From NCBI GenBank assembly GCA_020638175.1, contig JACKJA010000002.1, positions 372,001 through 436,000 on the forward strand: a stretch of DNA of 64,000 nucleotides, given 5' to 3'. Numbering within the stretch: the stretch's first letter is position 1; every line of letters begins with the position of its first letter. The notes beneath the pieces were generated by a model, which saw only the letters and a list, made by a program, of their open reading frames with translations, did not search any database and had not been told where the DNA came from. Source of the stretch: Rhodospirillales bacterium (GTDB taxonomy: Bacteria; Pseudomonadota; Alphaproteobacteria; Micavibrionales; Micavibrionaceae). The position numbers and the translations under genes were made by a program. Of this stretch, positions 59,630 to 64,000 are shown piece after piece.

Positions 59630-60061
59630 ATGAAAGAAGCGGTTCTGAGGGAATTTGTTAAAGCGGCGACAGGCAGTACCAACTTTGCTTACGACTACAA
59701 AAAAATAATGGGGCTGCCCAAGGCAACGATCGAGCGTTATCTCAACTATACGGAGCATCTTTGTTTGGGCCTTCGTGACTCTGAGGGGAAAATAAGCGGC
59801 TATTTACATCCTTATCATGAAGATGATGCTGATGTTTTAGTCGAGGCTCTGGGCGGAGATCACGTTGATAATATGGCGATCATGTACCTGCGGAACGACA
59901 AGGACGAGGAATTCCTTCGTGGTTCGGCAAAAATGGTGATTATTATTATGAAGCAAAGACCCTCTTTCATTCTTATAAACACGGCAGCGCAGAATATCCT
60001 TGAGGAAAAGATACCAAAAAAAGCCGTCGTGCCGGGAAAGCCCGATCTTGCACATAAATAG
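59630..60061 (+). CDS. Unknown small protein
   Basis: 143 residues, no signal peptide. N-terminal segment VLREFVKAATGSTNFAYDYKKIMGLP looks helical and may bind nucleic acid or protein; the rest is alpha/beta (YLHPYHEDDADVLVEALGGD; AKMVIIIMKQRPSFILIN). I do not recognise the family. Lower GC than the flanking rsmA and leuS; between them it stands on the same strand. Confidence 0.6.
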   Translation: MKEAVLREFVKAATGSTNFAYDYKKIMGLPKATIERYLNYTEHLCLGLRDSEGKISGYLHPYHEDDADVLVEALGGDHVDNMAIMYLRNDKDEEFLRGSAKMVIIIMKQRPSFILINTAAQNILEEKIPKKAVVPGKPDLAHK

Positions 60062-60111
60062 GGGATATGATTTAAATACCCGGTCCATCAATATTGCAAA
60101 AAGAAACGGCA

Positions 60112-62670
60112 ATGAGCAACGAGCGTTATAATATCAAGGAAACGGAAAACCGCTGGCGCGCCCGCTGGGATGAAAGCGGCGCTTTTGAAGTCACGGAAGA
60201 TAAGGATAAACCCAAATATTACGTGCTGGAGATGTTTCCCTATCCGTCTGGCCGTGTTCATGCCGGTCACCTTCGTAACTATACGCTGGGCGATGTCGTG
60301 GCGCGCTACCGCAAGGCGCAGGGCTTTAACGTGATCCACCCGATGGGCTGGGATGCTTTTGGCCTGCCGGCGGAAAACGCCGCCATTGAACGCGGCGCGC
60401 ACCCGGGTGAATGGACCTACCAAAACATCAAGGTCATGCGTGACCAGCTGAAAACGATGGGCCTTTCGATTGACTGGTCCCGCGAAGTCGCAACCTGTCA
60501 CCCTGGCTATTACAAACACGAACAAAAAATGTTCCTCGATTTCTACAAAAAGGGACTGGCCTACAAGAAAGAATCCACGGTTAACTGGGACCCGGTTGAT
60601 AACACCGTTCTGGCCAATGAACAGGTTGTCGACGGCAAGGGCTGGCGGACCGGCGCGCCGGTGGAGCGCCGGAAACTGAACCAGTGGTTTCTGAAAATCA
60701 CGCACTATGCCGATGAATTGCTGGACGGGATTGATACGTTAGGGCGTTGGCCGGACAAGGTCAAAATCATGCAGCAAAACTGGATTGGCAAATCCCGCGG
60801 TGCCCAGTTCAAATTCGATATTGTTGGCAGTGACGACCAGATCGAAGTTTTCACCACCCGGCCCGATACGCTGTATGGCGCGGCCTTCGTGGCGCTCGCC
60901 CCTGACCACCCGATGAGCGCCAAACTGGCGGGGAACAAGGACGGCTTCGAAGAATTCGTTAAGGAATGCCAATCCATTGGCACCTCCGAAGAAGCGATTG
61001 CCCAGGCTGAGAAGCTCGGCTTTGATACCGGCGCGCGGGTGAAACATCCGTTCATAGACGGCGTTGATCTGCCTGTCTACGTGGCGAACTTTATCCTGAT
61101 GGATTACGGCACCGGCGCGATTTTCGGCTGCCCGGCCCACGACCAGCGTGACTTTGATTTTGCGAAGAAATATGATTTGCCGATCAAGGCGGTCGTATCT
61201 GGCGGCGAAGAGCCGCTGACCGAAGCCTATACCGGCGATGGCGCGTTGATGAACTCTGATTTCCTGAACGGTCTGTCTGTACCCGATGCAATCAATAAAG
61301 CGATTGAAAAGCTCGAGGAACTGGGCAAGGGATTTGGTACCACGCAATATCGCTTGCGCGACTGGGGCGTATCGCGCCAGCGCTACTGGGGTTGCCCGAT
61401 CCCTATGATTAACTGCCCGTCCTGCGGCGTGGTGCCGGTGCCCGAAGACCAGTTGCCCGTTGAGCTGCCCGACGATGTCACGTTCGACAAGCCGGGCAAC
61501 CCGCTGGCTCATCACCCGACATGGAAGCATACCAAATGCCCGTCCTGTGGCGGCGCGGCCGAGCGCGAAACGGATACGTTCGATACGTTCTTTGAATCGA
61601 GCTGGTATTTCGCCCGCTATGCCGATCCCCGCAATGAGGCGACTGGCTTTGATAAGGATAAAGCGGGGTACTGGCTGCCTGTCGACCAATATATCGGCGG
61701 CGTTGAACACGCTGTGATGCACCTTCTGTATTCTCGTTTTTTCACCCGTGCCCTGCGCGATTGCGGTTATCTGGACGTCAGCGAGCCGTTTTCCGGCCTG
61801 TTTACGCAAGGCATGGTGACGCACGCGACGTACAAGGATCAAGGCGGCAAATGGGTTTTGCCGACCGAAGTCGAAAAATCAGCCGATGGTAAATGGACGA
61901 AAATCGAGGATGGTACCCCGGTAATCGAAGGCCGGATCGAAAAAATGTCCAAATCCAAGAAAAACGTCGTCGACCCGGAAGTGATTATCAGCACCTACGG
62001 CGCGGATGCGGCGCGGCTGTTTATCCTCTCTGACTCTCCGCCCGAACGCGATATTGAGTGGACCGAGTCCGGGATCGAGGGTGCATGGCGCTATGTGAAT
62101 AAATTGTACAAGAGCGTAGCCGCCGCGATTGACGGTTTGCCGGCGGCGGGCGTGGCAACGCCGGATAAATTCACCGATTCTGCGCTGGATCTGCGCCGGA
62201 AGTCTCACCAGACGGCGGCGGGAGTGGCCGATGATATCGAAGCGTTCCTGATGAATAAGGCGGTAGCCAAAGTCCGGGAATTGTCTAACGCTATCGATGC
62301 TTTCAAACCATCCGATGATGCTGGTAAATGGGCGTTGCGCGAGGCCATCGAAGTGCTGGTGCAATGCATGAATCCGATGATGCCGCATCTGGCTGAAGGG
62401 CTGTGGCAAAAGCTCGGTCATGAGGCAATGCTGGTGGATACCAAATGGCCGCAGGCCGATAAATCCCTGATGCAGGCCGACACGGTTTCGATCGCCGTGC
62501 AGGTCAATGGCAAGCTCCGGGCGACGATTACACTGCCCAAAGATGCCGATCGGAAACAGGCCGAGGAAATAGCGCTGTCCGAACCGGGCGTTCAGAAATT
62601 CACGGATGGCAAACAAATTCGCAAGGTGATTGTTGTACCGAACAGGATTGTCAATGTTGTTGTTGGCTAG
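60112..62670 (+). CDS. leuS: Leucyl-tRNA synthetase
   Basis: 852 residues from MSNERYN (the frame starts 18 bases earlier at TTG). Class I synthetase charging tRNA-Leu. Motifs: HIGH as GRVHAGHLRNYTLGD, KMSKS as KMSKSKKN, CP1 editing domain with the conserved TTRPDTLYGA, and a zinc finger CPSCGVVPV / CPSCGGA. Followed by lptE, an arrangement common in alphaproteobacteria. Confidence 0.98.
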   Translation: MSNERYNIKETENRWRARWDESGAFEVTEDKDKPKYYVLEMFPYPSGRVHAGHLRNYTLGDVVARYRKAQGFNVIHPMGWDAFGLPAENAAIERGAHPGEWTYQNIKVMRDQLKTMGLSIDWSREVATCHPGYYKHEQKMFLDFYKKGLAYKKESTVNWDPVDNTVLANEQVVDGKGWRTGAPVERRKLNQWFLKITHYADELLDGIDTLGRWPDKVKIMQQNWIGKSRGAQFKFDIVGSDDQIEVFTTRPDTLYGAAFVALAPDHPMSAKLAGNKDGFEEFVKECQSIGTSEEAIAQAEKLGFDTGARVKHPFIDGVDLPVYVANFILMDYGTGAIFGCPAHDQRDFDFAKKYDLPIKAVVSGGEEPLTEAYTGDGALMNSDFLNGLSVPDAINKAIEKLEELGKGFGTTQYRLRDWGVSRQRYWGCPIPMINCPSCGVVPVPEDQLPVELPDDVTFDKPGNPLAHHPTWKHTKCPSCGGAAERETDTFDTFFESSWYFARYADPRNEATGFDKDKAGYWLPVDQYIGGVEHAVMHLLYSRFFTRALRDCGYLDVSEPFSGLFTQGMVTHATYKDQGGKWVLPTEVEKSADGKWTKIEDGTPVIEGRIEKMSKSKKNVVDPEVIISTYGADAARLFILSDSPPERDIEWTESGIEGAWRYVNKLYKSVAAAIDGLPAAGVATPDKFTDSALDLRRKSHQTAAGVADDIEAFLMNKAVAKVRELSNAIDAFKPSDDAGKWALREAIEVLVQCMNPMMPHLAEGLWQKLGHEAMLVDTKWPQADKSLMQADTVSIAVQVNGKLRATITLPKDADRKQAEEIALSEPGVQKFTDGKQIRKVIVVPNRIVNVVVG

Positions 62671-63169
62671 ATATTTTGCCTTTGCGGGCGTTTTGTTTGT
62701 GCTGTCCGCCTGCGGGTTTTCACCCATGTACGGCAGTCATAGTGCCATGGAAAGCGCCGCTGTCAGCGGCCAGATGGACCGGATCTACATTGATAATATC
62801 AAGGATCGCTCCGGCCAGTTTTTGCGCAACGCCCTGATCGACCGGTTTTACAAATCCGGCAGGCCCGCCGATCCGCTGTATACGCTGGAAATTAAGCCTG
62901 TTGAAGAGCGCATAACCGATCTCGACATTACCAAAACATCCGACGCGACGCGGGCGCAACTGCGATTGGACACAGAGATGACGCTGGTTGATAAAACGAC
63001 CGGGGAAACGCTGCTCAAACGCGAATTAATGGCCATGACCAGCTTTAACATCCTGGAGGGGCGGTTTACCACGCGCGTGTCCGAGCGCAACGCCCGGGAA
63101 AATGCCCTGAACGATCTGGCGCGCCAGATTGAATTGCAGTTAGCGCTGTATTTTGATCGTCGGCCTTAA
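62654..63169 (+). CDS. lptE: LPS-assembly lipoprotein LptE
   Basis: 171 residues, with lipobox LSAC near residue 20 (lipoprotein). Plugs the LptD barrel for LPS delivery to the outer surface. Family pattern: CGFSPMYG, then GQFLRNALIDRFYKS and FRAxxLTRVSERNAREN-like RFTTRVSERNARENAL. ATG at 62654 has AGGA 6 bases upstream and overlaps the leuS stop. In many relatives holA follows; here it does not. Confidence 0.9.
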   Translation: MLLLARYFAFAGVLFVLSACGFSPMYGSHSAMESAAVSGQMDRIYIDNIKDRSGQFLRNALIDRFYKSGRPADPLYTLEIKPVEERITDLDITKTSDATRAQLRLDTEMTLVDKTTGETLLKRELMAMTSFNILEGRFTTRVSERNARENALNDLARQIELQLALYFDRRP

Positions 63170-63179
63170 CTTTTATTTC

Positions 63180-63415
63180 TTGACAAAAAAGCCCCTTTTC
63201 CTGTTTTATTATTTCTCATAAAAATAAAAAATGACAATGGCGGCTAATATAATGATTTTATCGACCAACAGCATGATGATGCGTCCCGGCAGAGGATAGG
63301 CTCCTCTGCCACGCGAAGTGGCTGTGGCGATAAAGCGCTCCCCAAAATAATCAAGAACAGAATAGCAGAGCTGAAATAAGGCCCGGGAGCCTTTTAGAAT
63401 AGAGGAATAAATATT
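63180..63415 (+). promoter_or_regulatory. Promoter and long structured 5' leader of the last gene
   Basis: TTGACA (63180-63185), 18 bp, TTTTAT (63204-63209) resembles a promoter, giving a leader of about 200 bases before the gene at 63416. The leader contains a perfect 9-bp stem GGCAGAGGA-TAGGC-TCCTCTGCC (63288-63310) immediately followed by CCAC-GCGAA-GTGG (63309-63321). I recognise no known riboswitch; a small RNA or regulatory element is possible. Confidence 0.45.
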
Positions 63416-64000
63416 ATGTCAAATATAGACCGCGACCGCACAGTGCTGGCAGGGCCGGAAGATACGCGCTCTGAATTTACGCGGGGCGCGGACGTGCCTA
63501 TGGCGGGGCTGGAATTCGAACAGCAGCTTTTCAGTGGCAGTCGTCCAATGGACGTTGAAACATTTGAAGCCTTGGCCGGTCATGTTGAAACGAGGGTCTG
63601 TGCCGAGGCCAGCGCCCAGACATTCGAAGTCAATAGCGGCCACCCTTTTGCCAAAGGGGAAGAGCAGGCCTGTGTCGATGAAATTCTGGCCCAGCATAGC
63701 GATGTTATGAAAGGGGCCATGGATTTGTGCCTGATGGCCAGCCCTTTTGCCGTTTTCCCGACAACAAATTACCAGACTCTTTGTGAAAATATTCACCCGC
63801 GTCCGCGGTCCCAGACATTTTTAAAATTTTTCACGGAAAAAAAACCGGAACGGGCCCGTTATTTTACGACAGTAAGCGGCATACAAAGTTCCCACAGTCC
63901 GGCGTCGCCGGGCGCGGCTCTTCGGTATTACAGCCGTTTGGCGCATTTAACGCCGCTGATCGCCACGGCTCTGAGCACAACGCCGCCTTATGCTTTTGAT
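63416..64000 (+). CDS. Possible GCS2/glutamate-cysteine ligase-like protein, N-terminal part
   Basis: 195 residues visible, no stop before the right edge. AGAGGAA precedes the ATG by about 9 bases. The visible part contains MAGLEFEQQLF, VCAEASAQTFEVNSGHPF and SSHSPASPGAALRYYSRLAHLTPLIATALSTTPPY. The last stretch resembles the HxxLPLLLALS-type segment of carboxylate-amine (GCS2) ligases, so I list that as possible; the N-terminus is not typical. Function is not established by what is visible. Confidence 0.5.
   Translation, partial: MSNIDRDRTVLAGPEDTRSEFTRGADVPMAGLEFEQQLFSGSRPMDVETFEALAGHVETRVCAEASAQTFEVNSGHPFAKGEEQACVDEILAQHSDVMKGAMDLCLMASPFAVFPTTNYQTLCENIHPRPRSQTFLKFFTEKKPERARYFTTVSGIQSSHSPASPGAALRYYSRLAHLTPLIATALSTTPPYAFD

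Noticed and set aside
60739..61842. 367-codon minus-strand frame opposite leuS
   Set aside because: Shadow of the leucyl-tRNA synthetase gene, which has all catalytic motifs.
1..64000. tRNA, rRNA, insertion sequences or prophage
   Set aside because: No cloverleaf, transposase, integrase or terminal repeats were seen in the intergenic regions I read; I could not run a covariance-model search.

Overview
The window looks like a stretch of an alphaproteobacterial chromosome, probably from the Rhodospirillales/Micavibrio-like part of the class. This rests on the hemE / ppsR-aroE-coaE neighbourhood, three intergenic positions with perfect TTAA-N7-TTAA CtrA sites, a dense cluster of GANTC (CcrM-type) methylation sites, HemJ-type protoporphyrinogen oxidase, class I NrdA/NrdB and an alphaproteobacterial-type porin. 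No tRNA, rRNA, CRISPR array, insertion sequence or prophage was seen. Genes are tightly packed, many with 4-bp start/stop overlaps, and several convergent pairs overlap at their 3' ends.

Region by region. 1-8 kb: end of an unknown gene, an OmpR-type regulator with a degenerate receiver, a PLP-homeostasis protein, a strongly expressed porin with its own promoter and terminator, a DUF3576 lipoprotein, a single-ring Clp-like ATPase, a MoxR ATPase and an RsmC-like methyltransferase. 8-12.7 kb: an RTX calcium-binding secreted protein, a MATE exporter, a small ORF behind a Fur-like operator, and panC. 12.7-18.2 kb: nrdA-msrB-nrdB, with tandem NrdR and DnaA boxes upstream of nrdA, then pyruvate kinase. 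18.3-24.3 kb: a LapG-type protease fused to a MshEN-like domain, the hldE-FAD oxidoreductase-aldo/keto reductase operon and two lipoproteins. 24.3-31.7 kb: rho and a heme operon (hemE-hemH-two solute-binding paralogs-hemJ) read leftward.

31.7-38 kb: the hemE-adjacent intergenic region carries eight GANTC sites in about 295 bp, repeated TTTACCCCCACA and TTTCCCCA motifs and a change of dominant gene direction. It is the best candidate for the chromosomal replication origin. To its right lie an unknown gene, tandem CtrA boxes, two paralogous unknown genes, ppsR, aroE, coaE, an LpxR-like lipid A deacylase and an Smr protein. 39-53 kb: an M23 peptidase, hslU and hslV separated by an oppositely oriented SulP transporter, a fourth solute-binding paralog, panD, a HIT protein, ComM, a CtrA-box unknown gene, an LprI-domain protein and a CtrA-box diguanylate cyclase. 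53-64 kb: UvrD/PcrA helicase, an outer-membrane barrel, an NDUFA9-like reductase, surA-rsmA, leuS-lptE and the start of a gene behind a long structured leader.

The strongest leads are the candidate origin with its cell-cycle signals, the predicted c-di-GMP-sensing LapG protease, the solute-binding proteins built into the heme operon, and the combined NrdR/DnaA control region of nrdA.
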